From the NCBI GenBank assembly GCA_964649085.1, contig CAZYPN010000002.1, positions 124,001-188,000 of the forward strand: a stretch of 64,000 bases of DNA, written 5' to 3'. How positions within the stretch are numbered: the stretch's first letter is position 1; each line of letters starts with the position of its first letter. Made by a program: the position numbers and the translations under genes. Of this stretch, positions 26,195 to 34,486 are shown one piece after another. The notes below the pieces were generated by a model. The model made no database searches. It worked only from the letters and a program-made list of their open reading frames with translations, and was not told the DNA's origin. The DNA comes from JADMJV01 sp964649085 (GTDB lineage Bacteria > Vulcanimicrobiota > Xenobia > Xenobiales > JADMJV01).

Positions 26195-27136
26195 ATGCTC
26201 GGAAGTTTAATATTTGCCAGCGAAGCTGCAGGACACTCGATGAGTCTGGGACTCCACGAAATGTCCTTGATCTGGTCGTCTGCGTTCGTGCTGGGGGTCA
26301 TTCTTACCACCGCAGCCGTCGCCAGCACCAAGGTCGGCGTCGTTCCCAAAGGACTGAGCGCCGTCTACGAGCACATCTTTGATTGGCTCGAAGGGCTCGC
26401 CTCAGGCTTCATGGGGAGCGAAGGCCGCCGCTATGTGCCGCTGGCCTGTAGCTTCTTTCTCTATATCTTGATGTCGAACTGGTTAGGATTGATTCCCTGG
26501 CCGACCTGGCACGATGCCCACGGACACGAGGTGGCCTCATTCGAGAGCCCCACAGCCTCGCTGAGCACCACCCTGGCACTGGCCATCCTGGCTGTGCTGG
26601 CCTTCAACCTGCTAGGAATCAAGAAGGCGCTGTTCCCACCGCATCCGGGGCACGATCACTCCCACGGGCACGGGCACGAACACGATCATGACCACGGTCA
26701 CGGTCACGAGCACGCCCATGACCACCATCATGCCCCCGGTGGCATCGTGGGTTTGTGGAACTACATCGCGCGGCTCTGGGACCCCACCCCACAGATCTAT
26801 CAAGGTCTTTCCGGGGTGATGAAACTGATGGCCTTCCCCCTTTTCTTCCTGTTTCTACTGCTGAACAGCCTGGATAAGGTGCTGCCCGCTGTGTCTCTCT
26901 CCCTGCGACTCTACGGCAACATCTCGGCCAAACACACCGTGAAGGTCAGCCTGATCCAAATCCTGGAACAGCTCATCCACCAGGGCGACCTTGCCAGCTG
27001 GGCGATCGCCATCATCATGCTGGGCGCGACTTGCTTTGTGGCGATGTTGGGCGCACTGGCGGGCTTCTTGCAGGCAATGATCTTCACGATTTTGTTCCTC
27101 AGCTATATCGGTCACTCGGTGTCCGACCACCACTAA
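26195..27136 (+). CDS. atpB: F1Fo ATP synthase subunit a, with His-rich loop
   Basis: 313 residues from ATG 26195, which has AGGAG at good spacing; an ATG at 26153 would add 14 residues but has a poor site. About six membrane helices. The conserved Arg needed for proton transfer is in SLRLYGNISAKH. The C-terminal helices (LGATCFVAMLGALAGFLQA, then Q-x-x-I-F-T-I-L) fit subunit a. Unusual is a loop at residues about 150-179 with 16 His in 30 residues, alternating with Asp/Gly/Glu, between the third and fourth helices. Subunit a forms the proton half-channels next to the c-ring. See the finding on the His loop. Confidence 0.95.
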   Translation: MLGSLIFASEAAGHSMSLGLHEMSLIWSSAFVLGVILTTAAVASTKVGVVPKGLSAVYEHIFDWLEGLASGFMGSEGRRYVPLACSFFLYILMSNWLGLIPWPTWHDAHGHEVASFESPTASLSTTLALAILAVLAFNLLGIKKALFPPHPGHDHSHGHGHEHDHDHGHGHEHAHDHHHAPGGIVGLWNYIARLWDPTPQIYQGLSGVMKLMAFPLFFLFLLLNSLDKVLPAVSLSLRLYGNISAKHTVKVSLIQILEQLIHQGDLASWAIAIIMLGATCFVAMLGALAGFLQAMIFTILFLSYIGHSVSDHH

Positions 27137-27193
27137 AGTTTTGGCGCCCACCAGGGCGCAAAAAATAGTTCATTGTAACGGAGGTATCGAAAA

Positions 27194-27415
27194 ATGAATT
27201 TTGCGCATCTCGCAGCGGGTCTCGCAATTGGTCTGGGAATGTTGGGCCCGGGTATCGGCCTGGGAAATGGTGTCGGCAAAGCTGCCGAAGCCGTCGGCCG
27301 CAACCCCGAAGCCCAGCCCAAGATCCAGAACACGATGCTGGTCGGTTTGGCCTTTATCGAGTTCCTGGGCCTGCTGGTATTCGTAGTGTCCTTCCTTCTC
27401 TCCGGCAAAGGGTAG
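27194..27415 (+). CDS. atpE: F1Fo ATP synthase subunit c
   Basis: 73 residues forming the normal helical hairpin. The first helix contains GPGIGLGNGVGKAAEA, the polar loop is GRNPEAQPK, and the second helix carries the ion-binding Glu56 (GLAFIEFLGLLVFV). Sodium-type rings usually have Gln in helix one and Ser/Thr after the Glu; here Glu is followed by Phe, so a proton ring is expected. ATG is preceded by GGAGG. It lies 57 bases after atpB and 56 before the first b-type subunit gene. The c-ring rotates in the membrane as protons pass. Confidence 0.97.
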   Translation: MNFAHLAAGLAIGLGMLGPGIGLGNGVGKAAEAVGRNPEAQPKIQNTMLVGLAFIEFLGLLVFVVSFLLSGKG

Positions 27416-27471
27416 AACGAACCCGAGGACTTCCAACGCCGAGTTTTCTCGGCCGGTAAACGAGGACAGAC

Positions 27472-27969
27472 ATGGACGCATTGCTTGATATCCTATACAG
27501 TCTGCACTTCCATCCGGTGGTATTCGCCACCCAGGTTGTGCTGTTCACCTGCTTCCACTTCCTGATGCGCGGATTGATCTACAATCCGTTGATGAAGGTG
27601 CGGGAGGAGCGTGATGGTCGCATCCACGGCAGCCTGCATCAGGCTGAGCAGGCTGCCGAGAACGCTCGCGCCAACCGCAAGAAGTACGAGGACGAGATCA
27701 AAGCCCATCGTCACGAACTCAGTATCCGGCTCAAGAAAGCGATCGACGAGGCAGAAAGGTGCGCTGCGGAAGTGGCGCAGCGGGCTCGCGACGAGGCCGG
27801 TCGGGTGGCCGACGAGCTGAATGCCAGGCTCGATGAGGAAGAGAAAGAACTGCGGGCTGGCATGGACCAGCAGGCGCAGAAAATCGCTCTTGCTGTCGGC
27901 CGGCAGGTGGTTCGCAACACGCTTGCAGAGGACGCCCAGGGCAGAGTCCTGGCGCGGTTAGGAGGGTAA
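27472..27969 (+). CDS. atpF: F1Fo ATP synthase subunit b-type stator (first copy, b or b')
   Basis: 165 residues: one N-terminal membrane helix (HPVVFATQVVLFTCFHFLM) and a long charged helix to the end (EQAAENARANRKKYEDEIKA and onward). This is the b-subunit plan: the peripheral stalk that links subunit a to delta and F1. A second b-type gene follows two bases later, so this operon encodes a probable b/b' heterodimer instead of a b homodimer. Which copy corresponds to b' cannot be decided by eye. ATG 27472 follows the AGGACAG region. Confidence 0.9.
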   Translation: MDALLDILYSLHFHPVVFATQVVLFTCFHFLMRGLIYNPLMKVREERDGRIHGSLHQAEQAAENARANRKKYEDEIKAHRHELSIRLKKAIDEAERCAAEVAQRARDEAGRVADELNARLDEEEKELRAGMDQQAQKIALAVGRQVVRNTLAEDAQGRVLARLGG

Positions 27970-27971
27970 CC

Positions 27972-28460
27972 ATGGAATTTGATGCCTTTGGCTTCTTCAT
28001 CTCGATCATCAACTTCGGGATCATGTTTGCCCTCTTCTATCCTATCGTCATTGGCCCGATGGAAGAGGCCGTTCAAGTGCGCCAGAACAAGGTGGAGCAG
28101 CGACTGGGCGATATTCGCCAGACGCTCGCCGATGCCAAACGTCTGGAGGCCGAAACGGAAAGCCTGATCGGCAATCTCGAGGCTGAAAAGCAAGAAATGA
28201 CTCGTGCCACGGAAGAAGAAATCGCTCGCGTGCAACACCAGTTGTCCAGCACGGCCGAGCGAGATGCCGAGCACCTGGTGGCCAAGACTCGACGCGAGTG
28301 CGAGAAGAACCGCCAGGACACTCTGGCCTACCTCAACCAGCAACTGGCCGACCTGGCCATGAGCAAAGTGGAGGCCGTGCTCTCGGGCGCCTTCGACAGT
28401 CAGGCCCAGGCCGCCAGTGCGCAAAGCGTGCTGGGAAGGGTGGTGAAGCGTGCTTCTTAA
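27972..28460 (+). CDS. atpF: F1Fo ATP synthase subunit b-type stator (second copy)
   Basis: 162 residues: an N-terminal hydrophobic helix (FGFFISIINFGIMFALFYPIV) followed by a coiled-coil body (MEEAVQVRQNKVEQRLGDIR onward) rich in Glu, Gln and Ala. It starts two bases after the first b gene with a good AGGAGGG. The sequence is only distantly like the first copy, which fits two specialised subunits forming a heterodimeric peripheral stalk, as in cyanobacteria and phototrophic proteobacteria. Its end overlaps the delta gene by 11 bases. Confidence 0.9.
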   Translation: MEFDAFGFFISIINFGIMFALFYPIVIGPMEEAVQVRQNKVEQRLGDIRQTLADAKRLEAETESLIGNLEAEKQEMTRATEEEIARVQHQLSSTAERDAEHLVAKTRRECEKNRQDTLAYLNQQLADLAMSKVEAVLSGAFDSQAQAASAQSVLGRVVKRAS

Positions 28461-29010
28461 CGCCGTCGCCGTTCGTTATGCCCAGGCCATCTTCGACATG
28501 GCCCGGCAGCAGCATCAGTTGGACGAGCAGCTCGCCGAACTGATCAAAGTGAAGTTGATCCTGGAAGAGCATCCCCCGCTCTCCCGTGCACTCCAATCCC
28601 CGACGATTCCATCCTCGGTGAAGAAGTCGATTCTTCAGCGAGTGTTGGCCCAGCGGGTATCCCAAACCACCCTGCACTTTCTGTATGTGTTGGTGGACAA
28701 AGGCCGCGAGGCCTACGTGCCCCTGATTGTCGACTGTTACAAGGAATTGTTGCGCCAGGAGCGGGGTCAGGTTGCCGTGGTCGTTCAGTCGGCAGCCCCC
28801 CTCGATGCAGCCTTCCAGCGAGAGGTAGAGGAGAAACTTCTCGCCTACACGGGTAAGAAGGTGGAGATCAGCTTCGAGGTAGATCCCGACCTGATCGGGG
28901 GTCTTCTGCTTCGAGTGGGAGACCGAATCATCGACGGCACCGTCCGTCACCAAATGATCCAGATTCATGAGCGGTTGTCCAAGGCGGGCACTGCGGCCGT
29001 AGGAGGTTAA
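28450..29010 (+). CDS. atpH: F1Fo ATP synthase subunit delta
   Basis: 186 residues. The N-terminal helical bundle begins V-A-V-R-Y-A-Q-A-I-F-D-M-A, followed by the typical R-x-x-L-x-S-P-x-I region (SRALQSPTIPSSVKKSILQ). The C-terminal part has VVVQSAAPLDAAF and the signature DPDLIGGLLLRVGDRIIDGT. It connects the b stalk to the tops of the alpha subunits. It starts at GTG 28450, 11 bases before the upstream gene ends, so translation is likely coupled, and lies five bases before atpA. Confidence 0.95.
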   Translation: MLLNAVAVRYAQAIFDMARQQHQLDEQLAELIKVKLILEEHPPLSRALQSPTIPSSVKKSILQRVLAQRVSQTTLHFLYVLVDKGREAYVPLIVDCYKELLRQERGQVAVVVQSAAPLDAAFQREVEEKLLAYTGKKVEISFEVDPDLIGGLLLRVGDRIIDGTVRHQMIQIHERLSKAGTAAVGG

Positions 29011-29015
29011 AGTCG

Positions 29016-30536
29016 ATGGCGATTCGCGCGGAAGAAATTTCAGAGATCCTTATCAAGGAGATTGAGGGTTACAAGCCCGACGTTCAGGAGCAGCCCTTTG
29101 GAACCGTGATCCAGGTGGGCGACAACATCGCCACCGTGTACGGATTGCGTTCGGTGCGCTTCGGTGAACTGCTCAAGTTCCAAACCGGCCAGATGGGCAT
29201 GGCGATGAACCTTGAGGAAGACGTCATCGGTGTTGTGGTGCTTGGCCGCGACGACGATATCAAAGAGGGCCACCGAGTAGAGAGCACCGGGCGTATCATC
29301 GAGGTTCCTGTCGGTGAGTCGATGCTGGGCCGCGTGGTCGACGCCCTGGGCGAACCCATCGATGGCAAGGGCCCAATTGAAACGAACACCAAGCGAACCA
29401 TCGAGTTCACAGCCCCCACCGTGCCCGAGCGCCAGCCGGTGCACGAACCTCTGCAAACAGGCGTGAAAGCGATTGACGCCCTGGTTCCCATCGGACGCGG
29501 CCAGCGTGAGTTGATTATCGGCGACCGCCAGACCGGCAAGACCGCCATCGCTCTTGATGCGATCATCAATCAGCGCGACACCGGCGTGCTCTGCGTCTAC
29601 GTAGCCATCGGCCAGAAGACCAACACGGTGATGTCGATCGCCGAAGACCTGCGTCGCCATGACGCACTGGCCCACACCGTAATCGTCTCTGCCGGAGCCA
29701 GCGACCCGGCTTCGATGCTTTACCTGGCCGCCTACACAGGCTGCGCCATCGCCGAACACATGATGTATCAGGGCAAGCACGTGCTCATCGTTTATGACGA
29801 CCTCACCAAGCACGCCAAAGCCTACCGCGAAATTTCTCTGCTGCTGCGCCGTCCTCCCGGTCGCGAGGCTTATCCTGGAGACGTCTTCTTCTTGCACTCT
29901 CGCTTGCTCGAGAGGGCAGCCAAACTGAGCGATGAACTTGGCGCGGGCTCCCTGACGGCCTTGCCCGTCATCGAAACCCAGTTGGGTGACGTATCGGCCT
30001 ACATTCCAACCAACGTGATCTCGATCACCGACGGCCAGATCTATCTCGACACCGACCAGTTCTACCAGGGCGTTCGCCCGGCCGTAGACGTGGGTCTCTC
30101 GGTGTCCCGTGTGGGCGGCGCCGCGCAAATCAAGGCGATGAAGACCGTAGCCGGACCGCTTCGTCTCGACCTGGCCCAATTCCGTAACCTGGCCGCCTAC
30201 ACCAAGCTCTCGGCCGACGAGTTGGACAAAGCCAGCCGTGACCAGCTGACCCGTGGTGAACGCATCACGGCCGTGCTGAAGCAGAGGCAATTCTCGCCCA
30301 TGCCCGTGGAAAAACAAGTATGTATCATCTACGCGGCCACCAAGGGGTATCTCGATGCACTGCCGCTCTCTGAAATGGAGCGTTTCGAAGACGGCTTCCA
30401 CAAGTATGTCGCCGATAAGCACGCCTCGATTCACACTGGATTGAAAGAGAAAAAGGCCATCAACGAAGAGATCGAAGCTGAACTGAAAAAGGCTTGCGAA
30501 GAGTATCTCAAGCAGTTCACTGCGAGTCTGGCCTAG
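29016..30536 (+). CDS. atpA: F1Fo ATP synthase subunit alpha
   Basis: 506 residues, the usual length, with GGAGG before the ATG. N-terminal IRAEEISEILIKEIEGY, Walker A GDRQTGKTAIALD, and the alpha/beta signature P-x-V-D-V-G-L-S-V-S-R-V-G (PAVDVGLSVSRVGG) are all present. Alpha carries the non-catalytic nucleotide sites and the arginine finger (in VGLSVSRVG). The C-terminal helical domain is complete. It acts in the F1 head together with the adjoining gamma and beta genes. Confidence 0.98.
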   Translation: MAIRAEEISEILIKEIEGYKPDVQEQPFGTVIQVGDNIATVYGLRSVRFGELLKFQTGQMGMAMNLEEDVIGVVVLGRDDDIKEGHRVESTGRIIEVPVGESMLGRVVDALGEPIDGKGPIETNTKRTIEFTAPTVPERQPVHEPLQTGVKAIDALVPIGRGQRELIIGDRQTGKTAIALDAIINQRDTGVLCVYVAIGQKTNTVMSIAEDLRRHDALAHTVIVSAGASDPASMLYLAAYTGCAIAEHMMYQGKHVLIVYDDLTKHAKAYREISLLLRRPPGREAYPGDVFFLHSRLLERAAKLSDELGAGSLTALPVIETQLGDVSAYIPTNVISITDGQIYLDTDQFYQGVRPAVDVGLSVSRVGGAAQIKAMKTVAGPLRLDLAQFRNLAAYTKLSADELDKASRDQLTRGERITAVLKQRQFSPMPVEKQVCIIYAATKGYLDALPLSEMERFEDGFHKYVADKHASIHTGLKEKKAINEEIEAELKKACEEYLKQFTASLA

Positions 30537-30542
30537 GTCGCC

Positions 30543-31403
30543 ATGGCCAGCGAAAGGGATATCAAACGGCGCATCAAGGCGGTGCGCAACACCCAGCAGA
30601 TCACCAAAGCCATGAAAATGGTGGCAGCGGCCCGCATCAAAAAGGCGGAGGACGTGCTCAAGTCAGCGCGTCCCTACTCCAAATTGCTGCGGGAACTGGT
30701 GCAGGACCTGACGGCCAATGCCGACGAGATCGTTCATCCGCTCATGGAGACCCGGCCGGTCAAGCGAACGGCCTACCTGGTGGTGACCTCGGACAAGGGC
30801 CTCTGCGGTGCCTACAACAATAACCTTCTCAAGCTGGTGCAGGCTGAACTGGGCTCGGCCGATTCCGGCAGCTATCGACTGATTTGCGTCGGCGGCAAAG
30901 GGGAAAAATTCCTCAAGCGACGCAAAATCGAGTGTGACCGGACGATCACGGGTTGGCTACCCTCCTTCGCCCTGGCTCAGGACCTCGCCAATCAACTCAG
31001 CGATTGGTTCACCAGCGGCGACGTAGACGACGTCAAGGTTTTCTACAGCCAGTCGATCAGCGCAGTCACCCAGAAACCCACCCTGGAAGGCATTTTGCCA
31101 CTTGCGCCGGTGGGTGGCGAAACTGCAGGGTCGGCGGTCAGCTACGAGTTTGAACCGTCGGCCAGTGAAGCGCTCAACGTGCTGCTGCCGCGCTACGTGC
31201 AGAACATCATCTACCGAATTTTGGCCGAGTCGAGGGTATCCGAGTTGGGCGCACGACTGAAGTCGATGTCCAACGCCACCGATAACGCCAACAAACTGGC
31301 GGGCGAACTCACCCTTCAGTTCTATCGCATCCGTCAGGACAACATTACGAAAGAGATTCTGGAGATCGTCGGAGGCGCCGAGGCCCTCCGATCCTCGAAG
31401 TAG
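30543..31403 (+). CDS. atpG: F1Fo ATP synthase subunit gamma
   Basis: 286 residues. The N-terminal helix is diagnostic (KRRIKAVRNTQQITKAMKMV, then A-A-A-R-I-K-K-A), as is TSDKGLCGAYNNNLLK. The C-terminal helix contains ALNVLLPRYVQNIIYRIL and ends with QDNITKEILEIVGGAEAL, the gamma signature. It forms the central rotor shaft, linking the c-ring to the alpha/beta hexamer. There is no sign of the cyanobacterial or plastid redox-regulated insertion. It lies six bases after atpA and 12 before atpD. Confidence 0.97.
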   Translation: MASERDIKRRIKAVRNTQQITKAMKMVAAARIKKAEDVLKSARPYSKLLRELVQDLTANADEIVHPLMETRPVKRTAYLVVTSDKGLCGAYNNNLLKLVQAELGSADSGSYRLICVGGKGEKFLKRRKIECDRTITGWLPSFALAQDLANQLSDWFTSGDVDDVKVFYSQSISAVTQKPTLEGILPLAPVGGETAGSAVSYEFEPSASEALNVLLPRYVQNIIYRILAESRVSELGARLKSMSNATDNANKLAGELTLQFYRIRQDNITKEILEIVGGAEALRSSK

Positions 31404-31415
31404 GAGGAGCGAATT

Positions 31416-32867
31416 ATGGCAGGCAAAGGGCAAATTGTGCAGATTCTGGGCTCGGTGGTGGACGTTGAGTTTCCCGCCGGAGAACTGCCCCAACTCTACA
31501 ACGACGTGCGCGTTGAGCGCGAAGTCTTCCGCGGCTACGAGGAAGGCAATCTGCCCGAGCACGTCAAGTATCTTCACATGGAAGTGCAGACCGAATTGGG
31601 TAACAACCGCGTTCGCTGCCTGGCCATGGGCTCCACCGACGGTCTGCGCCGCGGCATGGGCGTCGAGGATCTGGGTGCCCCCATCACGATTCCCGTAGGT
31701 CGCTCCACGCTGGGCCGCATGTTCAACGTCTTGGGCGAACCCATCGACGGAGGCGGCCCCATCGAAGTGACCAAGACCATGCCGATCTTGCGTCAGGCCC
31801 CTCCGCTGGCCGAGCAAGAGCCCACCTCGACCGTGCGTGAAACAGGCATCAAAGTGGTGGACCTGCTGGCGCCCTACTCGCGCGGTGGTAAAACCGGCCT
31901 GTTCGGTGGCGCTGGCGTGGGCAAGACCGTGTTGATTCAGGAACTCATTCACAACATCGCCAAAGAGCACGGTGGCTTCTCGGTGTTTGCCGGCGTGGGC
32001 GAGCGCACACGCGAAGGCAACGACCTCTGGTTGGAAATGAAAGAGTCGGGCGTTATCAAGAACACCGCTCTGGTCTTCGGTCAGATGGACGAGCCGCCGG
32101 GAGTGCGCTTCCGCGTATCCTTCACCGGTGTCACGCTGGCCGAGTTCTTCCGCGACGAAGAAGGCCAGGACGTGCTGCTCTTTGTGGACAACATCTTCCG
32201 CTTCGTGCTGGCGGGCGCCGAGGTTTCGGCCCTGTTGGGACGTATGCCCTCAGCCGTGGGATACCAGCCCACCCTGTCGACCGAAATGGGTCAGTTGGAA
32301 GAGCGAATCACCACCACCCGCAAGGGCTCGATTACCTCGGTGCAGGCCATTTATGTGCCCGCCGACGACATCACCGACCCTGCTGTGGCCACCACCTTCG
32401 CCCACCTCGATGCCACCACCGTATTGAGCCGTCAAATTTCCGAACAGGGAATCTACCCGGCCGTGGATCCTCTGGCCTCGACCTCGCGTCTGCTCGAGCC
32501 TCGTTTCCTCGGTGACGAACACTATGGCGTGGCCCGTCGTACCCAGGAAATCCTGCAGCGCTACAAAGACCTGCAGGACATCATCGCCATTCTGGGCGTT
32601 GAAGAACTGTCGGAAGACGACCGCATCGTGGTGGGTCGCGCCCGCCGCATCCAGCGCTTCCTCTCGCAGCCCTTCAACGTGGCCGAGGTGTTTACGGGCC
32701 GTCCTGGCAAATATGTCAAGGTAGCCGACACCGTCAAGGGCTTCAAGGAAGTGTGCTCGGGCAAGCTCGACCACCTTCCCGAGCAGGCCTTCTATATGGT
32801 GGGAGGCCTGGAAGAGGTGTTGGAGAGCGCCCGCAAGATGGGCGTCGAAGTCGGAGCCAGCGCCTGA
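31416..32867 (+). CDS. atpD: F1Fo ATP synthase subunit beta
   Basis: 483 residues with a strong AGGAGGAG before the ATG. Walker A GGAGVGKTVLIQ, the catalytic Glu in GVGERTREGN, DEPPGVRFRV, Walker B LLFVDNIFRFV and the signature P-A-V-D-P-L-A-S-T-S are present, as is the DELSEED-type loop (GVEELSEDDRIVVGRA). Beta carries the three catalytic sites for ATP synthesis. The stop shares one base with the atpC start. All expected residues are intact. Confidence 0.98.
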   Translation: MAGKGQIVQILGSVVDVEFPAGELPQLYNDVRVEREVFRGYEEGNLPEHVKYLHMEVQTELGNNRVRCLAMGSTDGLRRGMGVEDLGAPITIPVGRSTLGRMFNVLGEPIDGGGPIEVTKTMPILRQAPPLAEQEPTSTVRETGIKVVDLLAPYSRGGKTGLFGGAGVGKTVLIQELIHNIAKEHGGFSVFAGVGERTREGNDLWLEMKESGVIKNTALVFGQMDEPPGVRFRVSFTGVTLAEFFRDEEGQDVLLFVDNIFRFVLAGAEVSALLGRMPSAVGYQPTLSTEMGQLEERITTTRKGSITSVQAIYVPADDITDPAVATTFAHLDATTVLSRQISEQGIYPAVDPLASTSRLLEPRFLGDEHYGVARRTQEILQRYKDLQDIIAILGVEELSEDDRIVVGRARRIQRFLSQPFNVAEVFTGRPGKYVKVADTVKGFKEVCSGKLDHLPEQAFYMVGGLEEVLESARKMGVEVGASA

Positions 32868-33130
32868 TGGCCGAGCTTACTGTGCAATTGGTCACCCCAG
32901 AATCGGTCAAATACGAAGGCTCGGCTCGTCGGGTGCAGCTTCCAGCTGTCCAGGGCGAGATGGGTGTACTTCCCCATCACGTCCCTCTCGTCACCATGCT
33001 TCAGGCCGGCCGGGTCGAGGTGATTTCTTCCGAGGGCAATCGCCACTTCCAGGTGGAAGCAGGCTTCGCGACCATTGCAAACAACCAGCTGGTGGTGCTG
33101 GTCGACTCGGCCGAAGAGCTGAAGGGATAA
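32867..33130 (+). CDS. atpC: F1Fo ATP synthase subunit epsilon, lacking the C-terminal helical domain
   Basis: 87 residues from ATG 32867 (a longer frame from 32753 lies inside atpD and is not real). The N-terminal beta-sandwich is complete: QLVTPESVKYEGSARRVQLP, then the family's G-E-M-G-V-L-P-H-H-V-P and VEAGFATIANNQLVVLVDSA. It then stops at a position where typical epsilon subunits (130-140 residues) carry a two-helix domain that inhibits ATP hydrolysis. The short form still couples gamma to the c-ring. The gene ends seven bases before murA, with no sign of a frameshifted remnant of the missing domain. Confidence 0.93.
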   Translation: MAELTVQLVTPESVKYEGSARRVQLPAVQGEMGVLPHHVPLVTMLQAGRVEVISSEGNRHFQVEAGFATIANNQLVVLVDSAEELKG

Positions 33131-33137
33131 GTCTGGC

Positions 33138-34400
33138 ATGGCCCGTCTGGTGGTTCAAGGGGGCCATGCGCTGCATGGTCAGATGGTGGCCAACGGGGCC
33201 AAGAATGCGGCTCTTCCCATTATGGCCGCAGCCCTGCTGGCCAAAGGCAAGGTGGTGCTGCGCCGCGTTCCCAACATCAGCGATGTGTGGACGCTGGCGG
33301 GCATCCTGAAGTCCATGGGCTGCAAGGTCGACTATGACGGTCATGGCCTCATGGAACTCGACACCTCCACCCTGACCACCACCAAAGCCCCTGACCACCT
33401 TGTGCGCAAAATGAACGCCAGCTTCGACGTTATGGGCCCTCTATTAGCGGCCTACGGCGAGGGCGAGGTGTCGTTGCCCGGTGGCTGCAACCTGGGCTCT
33501 CGCCCCGTTGACCTACACCTTGCTGGCTTTCGCAAGCTCGGCGCCGAGGTCAGCAGCCAGAGAGGCTTTGTTCGAGCCAATGCCAAGAAGCTCAGGGGCT
33601 CTCACATTCTGTTTCCGAAAGTCAGTGTGGGGGCGACCAAGAACTGCCTGATGGCGGCCACGGTTGCCGAAGGCGAAACGGTGCTGGAAAACTGTGCACG
33701 CGAGCCCGAGATCGTCGACCTGGCCAATTTTCTGGTAGCGATGGGTGCCAAAATCGATGGCATCGGTTACCAGAGCATGCGCGTTACCGGCGTCGAGAAA
33801 CTTCACGGGGTCGAGTATTCCGTGGTTGCCGACCGCATCGAAGTCGGCACCTACATGATCGCCGGAGCCATCACCCAGGGAGACATCACCATCCAGCAGT
33901 GCGTACCCGGGCACCTCGAAAGCCTGATCGATCTGATGCGCGAAATGAATCAGGAAATCGAAGTCGGCTCCGACTGGCTGCGGGTGCGAGGCCGTTCGCC
34001 TATCAAACCGGTCAGCGTTTCCACCGAACCTTATCCTGGCTTCCCCACCGATTTGCACCCTCAGCTGGTCGCTCTGGCCACCCTGGCTCAGGGCACCAGC
34101 ATCGTGCAGGAGAACATTTTCAACGGTCGCTTCATGTATGCCATGGAACTGGTCCGCCTGGGTGGCGACGTTCGTGTCAGTGGGCGCGACGTCATTATTC
34201 GTGGGGTCAAGTCGCTGCAGGGCGCGCCGGTGGATGCTCCCGATATCCGAGCCGGCGGATCGTTGGTGTGCGCGGCTCTGGCCGCTCAAGGAGAGTCGAC
34301 CATCAGCGGCGTCCATTTCATCGACCGCGGCTACGAAGAAATCGAAAAGAAGCTGCAGCAGGTGGGTGCCAACATCATCCGCGCCGAGTTCGAAGATTAA
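33138..34400 (+). CDS. murA: UDP-N-acetylglucosamine 1-carboxyvinyltransferase
   Basis: 420 residues. KNAALPIMAAALLAKG carries the conserved Lys-Asn pair of the MurA family. The catalytic/fosfomycin-reactive Cys is Cys117 in LPGGCNLGSRPVDLHL. TNCL-type (ATKNCLMAA), FPTDLHPQLVALATLAQG and the C-terminal D-I-R-A-G-G-S-L-V region are present. MurA transfers enolpyruvate from PEP to UDP-GlcNAc, the first committed step of peptidoglycan synthesis. It is the last gene of the ATP synthase operon, an arrangement also common in Firmicutes. Because Cys117 is retained, the enzyme should be fosfomycin-sensitive. Confidence 0.97.
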   Translation: MARLVVQGGHALHGQMVANGAKNAALPIMAAALLAKGKVVLRRVPNISDVWTLAGILKSMGCKVDYDGHGLMELDTSTLTTTKAPDHLVRKMNASFDVMGPLLAAYGEGEVSLPGGCNLGSRPVDLHLAGFRKLGAEVSSQRGFVRANAKKLRGSHILFPKVSVGATKNCLMAATVAEGETVLENCAREPEIVDLANFLVAMGAKIDGIGYQSMRVTGVEKLHGVEYSVVADRIEVGTYMIAGAITQGDITIQQCVPGHLESLIDLMREMNQEIEVGSDWLRVRGRSPIKPVSVSTEPYPGFPTDLHPQLVALATLAQGTSIVQENIFNGRFMYAMELVRLGGDVRVSGRDVIIRGVKSLQGAPVDAPDIRAGGSLVCAALAAQGESTISGVHFIDRGYEEIEKKLQQVGANIIRAEFED

Positions 34401-34486
34401 CGCGTCTTAATATATTACAAAAAGACAACACTTTAGACACGATTCCTTCATAGACTGGTAGCACACACACCCGTCTGGAGGGAATT

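Noticed and set aside
29040..30434. 464-residue minus-strand open frame opposite atpA
   Set aside because: atpA is certain and full-length on the plus strand; the antisense frame has no domain or ribosome site.
32753..33130. Longer epsilon-subunit frame starting inside atpD
   Set aside because: The extra 38 residues overlap the conserved end of atpD; ATG 32867 gives a proper epsilon N-terminus.
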